A stretch of 13,251 bases of DNA from JBDNFP01 sp041689775 (GTDB lineage Bacteria; Bacteroidota; Bacteroidia; Cytophagales; Spirosomataceae), in the NCBI GenBank assembly GCA_041689775.1, contig JBDNFP010000360.1, positions 1-13,251 on the forward strand, written 5' to 3'. Positions 1 to 6,804 of the stretch are shown here, one piece after another. How positions within the stretch are numbered: position 1 is the stretch's first letter; every line of letters begins with the position of its first letter. The notes beneath the pieces are model-generated. The model was not told the origin of the DNA, searched no databases, and saw only the letters and a list, made by a program, of their open reading frames with translations. A program made the position numbers and the translations under genes.

Positions 1-1074
1 CAGGTGTGTTTCGAGGGTTAGTTTTAACTGAGTAGGGGGAAAGAAATCGTACTCAATGGCGTAGCCCGGACGAAACATTTTTACGTTTTCAAATCCTTCT
101 ACTGCCCGCAGGGCTTTGTATTGAATATCCTCCGGAAGCGAAGTTGAAAATCCATTCACATAAACTTCCACAGTGTTCCATCCTTCCGGTTCAACAAAAA
201 TCTGATGGCGGTCTTTATCGGCGAACCGATTTATTTTATCCTCTACTGAAGGACAATAGCGAGGTCCAAGTCCTTTTATTCTTCCGGAAAACATGGGCGA
301 TTTATCAAACCCTGTTTTTAGAATATCATGTACTTTTTGATTCGTATAGGTAATCCAACAGCTTCTCTGTTTGGTCAGCGCCGGGGTATCGGTGTAAGAG
401 AACTTACCGGGTTGTTCATCTCCGGGTTGTTCTTCCATTCTCGTATAATCAAGTGAGCGACCGTCTACCCGAGGAGGTGTTCCAGTTTTCATTCTACCGG
501 ACTCGAATCCCAGGGTAATAAGTTGTTCGGTAATTCCGGTTGCAGCCCTTTCTCCAGTACGTCCACCACCAAAGTTTTTCTCCCCAATATGAATTAGTCC
601 GTTCAAGAAGGTCCCGTTTGTAAGTACTACTGCTTGAGATTTTATTTCAATTCCGAGGCTGGTTTTTACTCCTACTATTCTGTCGTTTTTTATTACTAGG
701 CCTTGTACTGTGTCCTGCCAAAAGTCGACATTTGGTGTATCTTCTAGTATTTGTCTCCACTCAATTGCGAATAACATTCGATCACTTTGACAACGTGGAC
801 TCCACATGGCGGGGCCTTTAGAACGGTTGAGCATTCTGAACTGAATCATGGTACGATCACTTATGATCCCTGACTGTCCACCCATCGCATCAACTTCTTT
901 CACTATTTGTCCTTTGGCCACACCACCCATGGCAGGGTTGCACGACATCTGGGCAATAGTTTGCATGTTCATAGTAATAAGCAATACTTTCGACCCCATG
1001 TTGGCTGCGGCTGCGGCTGCTTCGCATCCGGCATGTCCTGCCCCCACTACTATAACATCATACTTTGGAAACAT
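1..1074 (-). CDS. mnmG: MnmG (GidA), tRNA uridine-5-carboxymethylaminomethyl modification enzyme, 5' part only
   Basis: This is the N-terminal 358 codons of MnmG; the frame is open to the left edge, so roughly 260 C-terminal residues of a ~620-residue family protein lie outside the window. MnmG is the FAD- and NADH-dependent partner of the GTPase MnmE. Together they install the (carboxymethyl)aminomethyl group on U34 of tRNAs reading split codon boxes, in the cytoplasm. Visible motifs are the FAD-binding VVGAGHAGCEAA at residues 9-20, SCNPAMGG with Cys45, and RYCPSVEDK with Cys274; these two cysteines match the conserved pair known from E. coli MnmG. The segment YAIEYDFFPPTQLKLTLET lies at the truncated end. 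An Ala run coded by alternating GCA/GCC follows the nucleotide-binding glycines. The ATG at 1072-1074 gives the typical family N-terminus (MFPKYDVIVVGAG). It lies 87 bp after ybeY and is probably co-transcribed with it. Identification is secure. Confidence 0.97.
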   Translation of the reverse strand, partial: MFPKYDVIVVGAGHAGCEAAAAAANMGSKVLLITMNMQTIAQMSCNPAMGGVAKGQIVKEVDAMGGQSGIISDRTMIQFRMLNRSKGPAMWSPRCQSDRMLFAIEWRQILEDTPNVDFWQDTVQGLVIKNDRIVGVKTSLGIEIKSQAVVLTNGTFLNGLIHIGEKNFGGGRTGERAATGITEQLITLGFESGRMKTGTPPRVDGRSLDYTRMEEQPGDEQPGKFSYTDTPALTKQRSCWITYTNQKVHDILKTGFDKSPMFSGRIKGLGPRYCPSVEDKINRFADKDRHQIFVEPEGWNTVEVYVNGFSTSLPEDIQYKALRAVEGFENVKMFRPGYAIEYDFFPPTQLKLTLETHL

Positions 1075-1145
1075 CTCAAAAGCTATTAAAAAAAGTCTCA
1101 ACAAAATCTGTTAAGACTTAATGAATTTTGTGAAATCGTATCAAC

Positions 1146-1161
1146 TGTTCCACGTGGAATT
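1146..1161. promoter_or_regulatory. parS-like ParB-binding palindrome between ybeY and mnmG
   Basis: The sequence TGTTCCACGTGGAATT contains a perfect 12-bp palindrome (TTCCACGTGGAA, 1148-1159). It matches 14 of 16 positions of the symmetrical parS form TGTTCCACGTGGAACA, and keeps the GTTnCACGTG core of the Bacillus-type consensus; the two mismatches are in one outer arm. It begins directly before the ybeY stop codon (1162-1164) and lies 72 bp upstream of the mnmG start. parS sites and parAB genes are often found next to gidA/mnmG in other phyla, which makes the location meaningful. Binding by ParB is inferred. A palindromic transcription-factor operator is the alternative. Confidence 0.5.
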
Positions 1162-1584
1162 TTATTGGTACTTATAGTTTTTTAAATAAAAATCTTCTTT
1201 GCCTCTCATTTTTGACTTAGCTAAATCATTTTCATCGTTATAACCGACCAAGTGAAGAACACCATGAACAATAACCCGGCGAAGTTCCTCATCAAAAGTG
1301 ATCTCCATTGTCTGGGCATTTTCTTTAACACGATCGGTACTGATGTATATTTCACCTTCAACTTGCTTCTCATCATCACTGGTATCGAAGGTAATGATAT
1401 CCGTGTAGTAGTCGTGCTGCAAGTGTTCACGGTTCATATTGAGGAGATATTCATCGGAACAAAAAATGTAATTCATTTGGTTCAGGGTAAAACTTTCTGA
1501 TTCAATGACAAACTTTAACCAACGCTTTACTTTGGTTGGATTGGGAAGGTCATAGTCAACATCTTCGGCAAAAAATTGGATCAT
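1162..1584 (-). CDS. ybeY: YbeY, endoribonuclease for 16S rRNA 3'-end maturation
   Basis: YbeY is a small metal-dependent RNase that acts in 16S rRNA 3' processing and late 70S ribosome quality control. From the ATG at 1584 the protein has 140 residues, a usual family length, and begins MIQFFAEDV as family members do. A TTG nine bases upstream (1591-1593) would add three residues (MKT), but I prefer the ATG. The signature region reads HGVLHLVGYNDEND: two His ligands (residues 107 and 111 from this start), with Asp117 where proteobacterial YbeY has the third His. I recall this H-x3-H-x5-D form as common in Bacteroidota, so it is probably not a defect. A promoter lies at 1693-1725, and mnmG follows 87 bp downstream. 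The function is confidently assigned from the motif and the synteny with mnmG. Confidence 0.93.
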   Translation of the reverse strand: MIQFFAEDVDYDLPNPTKVKRWLKFVIESESFTLNQMNYIFCSDEYLLNMNREHLQHDYYTDIITFDTSDDEKQVEGEIYISTDRVKENAQTMEITFDEELRRVIVHGVLHLVGYNDENDLAKSKMRGKEDFYLKNYKYQ

Positions 1585-1692
1585 TGTTTTCAATGGCGTA
1601 ACTGTTTAGTGTGTTGGAAACGGGATAGGTTTGATTAACATGGTTCTCATGTCGCGAGAAATGAAAAGCTACTAATTTCAAATAAATTTACA

Positions 1693-1725
1693 CAAAGATA
1701 TAATCAAAAAGTACTTATACTCAAT
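1693..1725 (-). promoter_or_regulatory. Bacteroidota-type promoter for ybeY-mnmG
   Basis: On the minus strand ATTG (1725-1722) is followed by 21 bases and then TATCTTTG (1700-1693), a perfect match to the Bacteroidota -7 element TAnnTTTG with a TTG-type -33 element. The hexamers and spacing are the same as at the trp promoter (12981-13013). Transcription would start near 1686-1688, giving a leader of about 100 nt before ybeY. The -33 element touches the U-tract of the preceding gene's terminator, so the two units are packed tightly. Confidence 0.7.
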
Positions 1726-1763
1726 AAAAAGCGCATCATCATTGAATAATGAAGCGCTTTTTT
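1726..1763 (-). terminator. Intrinsic terminator after the DUF4175-like gene
   Basis: AAAAAGCGC (1726-1734) pairs with GCGCTTTTT (1754-1762). An inner TCATT/AATGA stem (1739-1743 with 1748-1752) closes a GAAT loop. The A and T runs on the two sides make it usable in both directions. On the minus strand the hairpin ends in UUUUUAUU, 21 bases after the stop of the large coiled-coil gene. Confidence 0.85.
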
Positions 1764-1783
1764 GGTAAGTTATGGGTCCAAAT

Positions 1784-4700
1784 TTATTTACCGGACTGAT
1801 ATTTCCGAAAATAAGCGTCTACTTCTCGTTTGTAAAAAGGTGAAAAAGTAGGTGGTATTGATCGTAGTAGCTCAGTTTGCTTTTCTTTCTCTTTGATATA
1901 CTGTTCAAAAGCTGGTGGCGGGCGACGAGTAATTTCCCTGGCAGTTTCTCCTTTTCGCTTATCATCTTCACCTTGTTCACGCATTGCTTTTTCAGACTCC
2001 AATAACCGTGTAACAATTTCCTGATTACGTTTCAGTAAATCCTGGTTGACGCGCTTGTTGACAAGATCTGTTTCTGACTCATCCATTTTTTTTATTAACT
2101 CTTTTAACTCGTCCCCAAATTTACCACCCATCTCGGTGCCTTTTTGGGAGTCGATGAGTTCTTGAATCATCTTACGAATCATGGCCTGTTCAGCGGCCAT
2201 TCGTGCCAACTGCTCCGATGTTCCTTTCGGACCGTTTTGGCTTTTACCCATTTGTTGGAGTCTTTCATTTAGCTGCTGCTGCATTTCACCGGCTCCGGGT
2301 GTTTTTCCTTTTCCTTTGCCCTTCCCTTTTCCGGGCATTGCCATGGCCATAGCCATTTGCTGTTGCATCTGACGGAACACATCACTCAACATAAGGGCGA
2401 GGTTATTCATCGAGGTCATGGCAAACTGCTGCTTAGCCGTGGCTATACTGATCCGACGGTCCCGAATATTATTGATACTCTCGCCCATGTAAGATTTCAT
2501 ATCGTTCAATTCACGAGTAATAAACGACTGTATCTGAACAACGCGATTGGCCAATGCGTAAAGACTATCCTCAACCGTCTTGGCATCATCCTGTAATTTT
2601 AATTGATCCTGACCTAACTTGACAAAGCGAGGATCTTGTAAATTAACACCTTTGAAGTCCTTCATTAATTGCTCTTGGTCGAATGAAAGAGTAATAAGGT
2701 TTTCTAAAATATCGCGAAGGGCATCAATATCCTCTTCCATTTGTTGCATCTGAGCGCTCTGCATGGCCGACGACATGGCCGATGACATATCCCGCATAGA
2801 TTTCGATGCTTTCTTCTGTGATTTGGATGCGCCGGAATTCTCCTGTTTTTCGAGTTGTTCCATGCTTTGCTCCATTTGTTCGTCGACACTTTCCTGTTCT
2901 TCTTCCTGGGTGTCGGGTTTTTCGTCTATCTCCTCGCCTATTTTCTCAATTTCACCAAGATCTTCTTTGGCTTTCTCAAATTCTTCTTTGAGTTTTTCCT
3001 GCTCCTTTTTAATATCTTCGTTTTTTTCTTTTTTGTCCTCAGTGTTTTTTGTCTTTTCATTCTGCTGAGTTTCGTCCGCTAGCTTATCCTGCTTATCCGC
3101 AAGCTCTTCCAAGTCTTGGATGGTTTGTTCCATCCTCTGCTCCATCTGCATTTTCTTAAAGAGGTTCAATGTCCGCTCTAGTTCTTTTTCAAGGTTATTC
3201 TCTTTGTTGCGTAGCTTTTCAAGCATCTGACTCATTCGCTCACTCTGTTTCTGTTCCAGTAGCTTTTGGAGTTCTTTGTAGAGTTTACTAGTTTCGTCGT
3301 CCATCAGATCATCCATCAATTTTTGCAATTGATCTAACTTTTTCTGGATTTCGGGACTCTGCTGACTAAACTGTTTTGACTTCTCGTTAGTAGCTTTGTT
3401 TTGGTCCTGAATGGAGCGAATCTCCTTCAGTAGATCTTCTCTCTTTTTTAAAATATCTTCCGCTTGCTTACGCTCCTGGAAGTCAAGTTCTTTATTTGTT
3501 TTGAGTCTTTTTTCAAGATTTTCTAAATCCTGTTCCAGACTTTGGGCTTTCTTCAAAGCCTTCTCCATTTGTTTCTCCGTTTCCTGAGCTGATTTCTCTA
3601 CCTCCGCTTGCAGCTTGTCTTTGGAAGGTATTGAGAAGTTGATGACCCGTGAACGAGTATTCTTTGGTCCATTTACCCCGTCATTATCCCAGACCTGGGC
3701 GTAGTATTCGATCTTATCACCCGGAGCGAGTTTCAGGCTATCGACGTACCACTGAAAGTAGAAGCTCTGGGTATTGACCGTTTTATTAAACGGAATATTG
3801 ATACTTTTTTCGGCCTTGGCTTTAACATCTGCTTGATCCTCGCGGTGGATAGTGTAGAATAGTTTTAATTGAGAGAACCCGTAGTCGTCGCTAATAGACC
3901 CACCCAACACTAAGAAACTATATAGGGTAGTGTCCTGGAAATTCTCCAAGGATAGAAGAGGATTCTTATCTGGAATGACATTAATATAGTAGCCAATTTT
4001 TTCGGCGTTCGGTGTTTCGTTATTCTGAAGTAGAACTTGGTACTGGGAAGAAGCACGTATAGATTTACGGTATTGAAACACCTTATCGTCGCGATTACTG
4101 GCAGAGTAAATAGCCGAATCGTTCTCAAAGCTGATTCCAAGTGATTTGGTAGCCGAAGTATTAAAATTCCACTCGACAACAGTACCCTCTGGTATCGTGA
4201 TATTTCCAACGTTGGAAAGTTGTTCAGCTGGTTTATTGAGGTAAGCTGGGTAGCGAAGGTTAACGTCAAACGAAAGGAGGCTTGGACGCTCGATTACTTT
4301 TAAATCATAATTCTCCGAGGTAAATCCTGCTGCATCAAGTGAGAAACGGACATCGCGTTGTACGTTCTTAAAATTATAGGTGAAGAGTTTGTTTTCCTCC
4401 TGAGTAAGTTTGAAGCGGGTACCGTTTTGAACGAGGTACACCGACTGAGGTAGTGCTTCCCCTTCCAAAGATAGGCTAAGGGTGAAGTCTTCGTTACGAA
4501 AAGCTTTGAGATTCTCGTTATTGACCGTGAAGGAAAATGGGGCGTAAGTATAGTTCTTTTGAAAGTGGATAATTCGGTCGGAGCTTGACGTGAAAAACGT
4601 TGGGTTAAAAAGGAGAATGACCGCAATGGCAGCAAGCGGATAGATAGCATACTTGATAAATTGCTTGTTTTCTTGGTAGTTGATGGCATCAGAAAACTTC

Positions 4701-5128
4701 ACAATCAGGAGTTGTCCAGATTTCTGCTTTATACTGGCCTCGATCAGATCGGTTTGGCTTCCGTTTAGGGATTGAAGTTGTAAGGTGTTGAGTAATTTAT
4801 CACCGATTTCAGGAAAGTACTGTCCGATTCGGAGTGCAGCAAGCTCATCCGACAGGGGCTTACGTATGCCGTAGAGGTTGATCAACGGCTGAATGACCCA
4901 TTGGTACAAGGAGAAAAGGAATACAGCTAGGAAACCAAAAAACAGTATACCACGTACCACGGAACTAAACCGCCCGAAGTATTCAATCGTATTGAAAAGT
5001 AGAAATACACTCAGCAGTAGCGCTGCCGAAAAAATAAGACCTTTGAGCAGTCGATTTTGGTAGTACTTTTGCCGATACTCCTTGATACCAAGAAGAAGAG
5101 TATTCATTGAGTTTGTAGAAGCTGCCAT
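1784..5128 (-). CDS. Large membrane-anchored coiled-coil protein, DUF4175-like
   Basis: This 1114-residue protein of unknown function looks like the Bacteroidota proteins annotated as DUF4175 family; that name is from recall of architecture and gene order. Two hydrophobic segments lie at about residues 27-47 and 58-79 and a third at 158-177, so the N-terminus is anchored in the inner membrane. Residues 180-500 look like a beta-rich extracytoplasmic region, with WDNDGVNGPK near 480. Residues 505-770 are strongly charged and rich in Glu, Lys and Gln with heptad character, predicting a long coiled coil. Later come a Met/Gln-rich stretch (779-797), MAMAMAM (925-931), five Gly-Lys dipeptides (933-942) and more helical sequence to a basic C-terminus. 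I see no catalytic motif. An in-frame ATG at codon 8 (5105-5107) is an alternative start. It appears to be its own transcription unit between the trp operon and ybeY. A structural or envelope role is only a guess. Confidence 0.8.
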   Translation of the reverse strand: MAASTNSMNTLLLGIKEYRQKYYQNRLLKGLIFSAALLLSVFLLFNTIEYFGRFSSVVRGILFFGFLAVFLFSLYQWVIQPLINLYGIRKPLSDELAALRIGQYFPEIGDKLLNTLQLQSLNGSQTDLIEASIKQKSGQLLIVKFSDAINYQENKQFIKYAIYPLAAIAVILLFNPTFFTSSSDRIIHFQKNYTYAPFSFTVNNENLKAFRNEDFTLSLSLEGEALPQSVYLVQNGTRFKLTQEENKLFTYNFKNVQRDVRFSLDAAGFTSENYDLKVIERPSLLSFDVNLRYPAYLNKPAEQLSNVGNITIPEGTVVEWNFNTSATKSLGISFENDSAIYSASNRDDKVFQYRKSIRASSQYQVLLQNNETPNAEKIGYYINVIPDKNPLLSLENFQDTTLYSFLVLGGSISDDYGFSQLKLFYTIHREDQADVKAKAEKSINIPFNKTVNTQSFYFQWYVDSLKLAPGDKIEYYAQVWDNDGVNGPKNTRSRVINFSIPSKDKLQAEVEKSAQETEKQMEKALKKAQSLEQDLENLEKRLKTNKELDFQERKQAEDILKKREDLLKEIRSIQDQNKATNEKSKQFSQQSPEIQKKLDQLQKLMDDLMDDETSKLYKELQKLLEQKQSERMSQMLEKLRNKENNLEKELERTLNLFKKMQMEQRMEQTIQDLEELADKQDKLADETQQNEKTKNTEDKKEKNEDIKKEQEKLKEEFEKAKEDLGEIEKIGEEIDEKPDTQEEEQESVDEQMEQSMEQLEKQENSGASKSQKKASKSMRDMSSAMSSAMQSAQMQQMEEDIDALRDILENLITLSFDQEQLMKDFKGVNLQDPRFVKLGQDQLKLQDDAKTVEDSLYALANRVVQIQSFITRELNDMKSYMGESINNIRDRRISIATAKQQFAMTSMNNLALMLSDVFRQMQQQMAMAMAMPGKGKGKGKGKTPGAGEMQQQLNERLQQMGKSQNGPKGTSEQLARMAAEQAMIRKMIQELIDSQKGTEMGGKFGDELKELIKKMDESETDLVNKRVNQDLLKRNQEIVTRLLESEKAMREQGEDDKRKGETAREITRRPPPAFEQYIKEKEKQTELLRSIPPTFSPFYKREVDAYFRKYQSGK

Positions 5129-5236
5129 AGGGTATTCTTGTTAGAAATTTCTTGTCCTAATCTATGTGAGTTGCAATTATCGTGCAAAAGGGGATTATAC
5201 AGTAAAGTACAATAAATCGGGCAGTAAATGAAACGA

Positions 5237-5270
5237 GTAGAGACTGTACTCACCAGAATACAGTCTCTAC
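5237..5270 (-). terminator. 12-bp perfect inverted repeat at the end of the trp operon
   Basis: GTAGAGACTGTA (5237-5248) and TACAGTCTCTAC (5259-5270) form a perfect 12-bp stem with a 10-base loop, starting about 30 bases after the trpA stop codon. No strong U-tract follows on the minus strand (UCGUUUCAUUUAC), so it would be an imperfect intrinsic terminator. The GTAGAGAC...GTCTCTAC arms resemble the dispersed palindromic repeats I recall from Bacteroidota and cyanobacterial genomes, so it may be a repeat element serving as an mRNA 3' end. Confidence 0.55.
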
Positions 5271-5300
5271 GCCTAATCGCTTGTGTACTATTCACTTACT

Positions 5301-6101
5301 CTAAACGCTGATCTCAAAAGGTTTATTGGATTTGATCGAACCAATAAAGGTATTTATGTCCTTCTCGAGGTCGTTGCTAGTATGAAGAATCCGGATAAAA
5401 GCACTACCTATAATTGCGCCGTGGGCGTAAAGACACGCTTTATCAAATGTCGCCTTATCACTGATACCAAAACCAATGAGGCGTGGGTTGCGCAGGTCCA
5501 TGGAGTTGATGCGTTCGAAGTAGGTTTCCATTCCTTCATTAACACCGGTTTGAGATCCGGTAACGCTGGAAGAAGAAACGGTATAGATGAAGCCTTCGCT
5601 GTTTTTATCAATCTGACGTATCCTGGACTCGGCAGTTTGAGGACTAACCAAAAAGATATTTAGTAAGCCATAGTTATCAAAAATGGGCTTGTATTCATCA
5701 AGGTATACAGCCATCGGCATATCGGGTAGTATCAAACCATCAACACCAACTTCTGCACACTTTTTACAAAAATTTTCGATACCAAACTGAATGACGGGGT
5801 TGATATAACCCATCAGTAACACGGGTACGGTAATGCCTTTGGAGCGCATACCCTCCAACTGATCAAAAAGCAATCGAACGGTCATTCCGTTTTCCAATGA
5901 TTGCTGATTGCTTTGTTGAATGGTCTCTCCGTCAGCCACGGGGTCAGAATAAGGCATCCCTATCTCGACGATGTCGGTACCTGATTCTTGCAGGGCAAAA
6001 AGTACTCGCAAAGTGTCATGTAGCTTTGGGTACCCTGCCGTAAAATAAACATTAAGGTTTCCCGAAGGCTGCTTTTTAAATAATTCTACAATACGGTTCA
6101 T
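5301..6101 (-). CDS. trpA: Tryptophan synthase alpha subunit
   Basis: TrpA cleaves indole-3-glycerol phosphate to indole and glyceraldehyde 3-phosphate and passes indole through a tunnel to TrpB. The 266-residue protein is a full-length (beta/alpha)8 barrel. The two catalytic acids are present: Glu46 in DIVEIGMPYSDP and Asp57 in SDPVADG. The phosphate-binding end is visible as GFGIS near residue 212 and GAIIGSAF near 233. Loop 6 reads SSSSVTGSQTG, a serine-rich version of the family's VTG loop. The ATG at 6101 overlaps the stop of the upstream Dabb gene (ATGA), which supports translational coupling. It is unusual that trpA is separated from trpB by 875 bp holding two extra genes. It is the last gene of the operon. 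Confidence 0.98.
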   Translation of the reverse strand: MNRIVELFKKQPSGNLNVYFTAGYPKLHDTLRVLFALQESGTDIVEIGMPYSDPVADGETIQQSNQQSLENGMTVRLLFDQLEGMRSKGITVPVLLMGYINPVIQFGIENFCKKCAEVGVDGLILPDMPMAVYLDEYKPIFDNYGLLNIFLVSPQTAESRIRQIDKNSEGFIYTVSSSSVTGSQTGVNEGMETYFERINSMDLRNPRLIGFGISDKATFDKACLYAHGAIIGSAFIRILHTSNDLEKDINTFIGSIKSNKPFEISV

Positions 6102-6487
6102 TTCTGGATCAAATAATCAATAACAAGTACATTGTCCAGGTGTGGACCTAGTACTTTTCCAAAAGCTTTATGATCGGGATGAGGTAAGTACACTGCCCGG
6201 CCCTCTTCATTATCAAAAGTCACGAAAAAACAATGGGTGTATCCCTGATTGAGGTTCTCAGGGCTGTTATTGGTTCCCCATTCAAAATCCTTTATTTCCT
6301 TTATTTGAGTAGGTAACTTACGAAAAGCATCCTCTACTTCTTTTACCTGCGCGGGGGTCGAAGTATCTTTAAATTTAAAAAGAACAACGTGGCGTAGCAT
6401 CTTCTCTGATTTAGTGGTTTCGTTGCTGGTACACGCAACAGTTCCTAGTAGAAAAAGTCCGACAATGAGGGAAAGGGTAATTTTCAT
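6098..6487 (-). CDS. Dabb-domain (stress-responsive alpha/beta barrel) putative lipoprotein inside the trp operon
   Basis: This is a 129-residue protein. Residues 1-18 are a signal peptide (Lys2, then a hydrophobic core LSLIVGLFLLGTV) ending in VAC, with Cys19 as the likely lipidated residue. The -3 position is Thr rather than the usual Leu, so the lipobox is slightly atypical. From about residue 30 the sequence is a typical Dabb domain: LRHVVLFKFKD (31-41), a helix with AFRKLP, KDFEWGTNNSPE (66-77), THCFFVTF (84-91) and YLPHPDHKAF (100-109). Dabb proteins form dimeric ferredoxin-like barrels; a few are enzymes in plant or polyketide metabolism, but most have no known function. Its stop overlaps the trpA start by 4 bp, so the two are probably translated together. 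An internal Met30 directly before the domain could give a cytoplasmic form. Any link to tryptophan or indole chemistry is inferred from position only. Confidence 0.88.
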   Translation of the reverse strand: MKITLSLIVGLFLLGTVACTSNETTKSEKMLRHVVLFKFKDTSTPAQVKEVEDAFRKLPTQIKEIKDFEWGTNNSPENLNQGYTHCFFVTFDNEEGRAVYLPHPDHKAFGKVLGPHLDNVLVIDYLIQK

Positions 6488-6548
6488 GAGCTTTGTTATA
6501 TAGGTTGAAATATACCAAAGCCCATACTAGAGCCCCGGCTACTTATGA

Positions 6549-6749
6549 TTAGCCAGAACAATTAATACACTCATCCTGATCATCAAATTTCTGACGATCA
6601 AACTGTCCCAGTTTTTCTTTCAGTTCAAGTATCTCGTCTTCCAGATCACATCGCTCAAACAGTGACAGTTCAGGGGAATCCTTCTTTGCTTCCAGTTCCT
6701 TTAATTTCAGACGGAAGTCGAATACTTTGGGTAGAGTTAAAGTAGCCAT
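6549..6749 (-). CDS. Small charged helical protein with C-terminal CxxC, unknown function
   Basis: I do not recognise this 66-residue protein. It is rich in Leu, Glu, Lys and Asp. Residues 12-48 have a helical, coiled-coil-like pattern (LKLKELEAKK, CDLEDEILELKEKLGQF). The acidic tail ends in CINCSG, so Cys61 and Cys64 make a CxxC pair; Cys34 is the only other cysteine. No signal peptide or membrane segment is visible, so it should be cytoplasmic. It sits on the operon's strand, 227 bp after trpB and 61 bp before the Dabb gene. The short frame with clear amphipathic bias looks like a real gene, but this rests on composition and context. CxxC suggests metal binding or a redox role; neither is shown. 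Confidence 0.65.
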   Translation of the reverse strand: MATLTLPKVFDFRLKLKELEAKKDSPELSLFERCDLEDEILELKEKLGQFDRQKFDDQDECINCSG

Positions 6750-6767
6750 AGTTAAATAGAGATAAGT

Positions 6768-6799
6768 AGCTAACAGCTATTAGTTTATAACTGTTAGCT
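6768..6799. repeat. 9-bp inverted repeat upstream of the small CxxC gene
   Basis: AGCTAACAG (6768-6776) and CTGTTAGCT (6791-6799) are perfectly complementary around a 14-base AT-rich loop. The element ends 18 bases upstream of the ATG at 6749. Without a U-tract on the minus strand it is unlikely to be a terminator for trpB. It could be an operator or a 5'-UTR hairpin. Confidence 0.45.
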
Positions 6800-6804
6800 T
6801 TCTT

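Noticed and set aside
848..1114. Plus-strand frame of 88 residues with an Ala run
   Set aside because: It lies antisense to the FAD-binding N-terminus of mnmG, which is unmistakable on the other strand.
1585..1593. TTG start for ybeY giving three extra residues (MKT)
   Set aside because: The ATG at 1584 gives the usual MIxFF family start and needs no rare initiation codon.
1606..1650. 14-residue frame MRTMLIKPIPFPTH in the ybeY leader
   Set aside because: It has no repeated codon of regulatory type, no adjacent terminator and no composition signal; it is probably chance.
2763..3082. Plus-strand frames rich in Ser/Phe opposite the coiled-coil gene
   Set aside because: They are antisense images of the Glu/Lys-rich coiled-coil codons, with hydrophobic low-complexity translations.
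3910..4689. Two minus-strand frames of 119 and 129 residues inside the large gene
   Set aside because: They are out-of-frame shadows of the 1114-residue gene and show no domain.
5180..5225. TATAAT-like box on the minus strand upstream of the DUF4175-like gene
   Set aside because: No matching -35 or Bacteroidota -33/-7 pair is present at proper spacing, so I do not call a promoter there.
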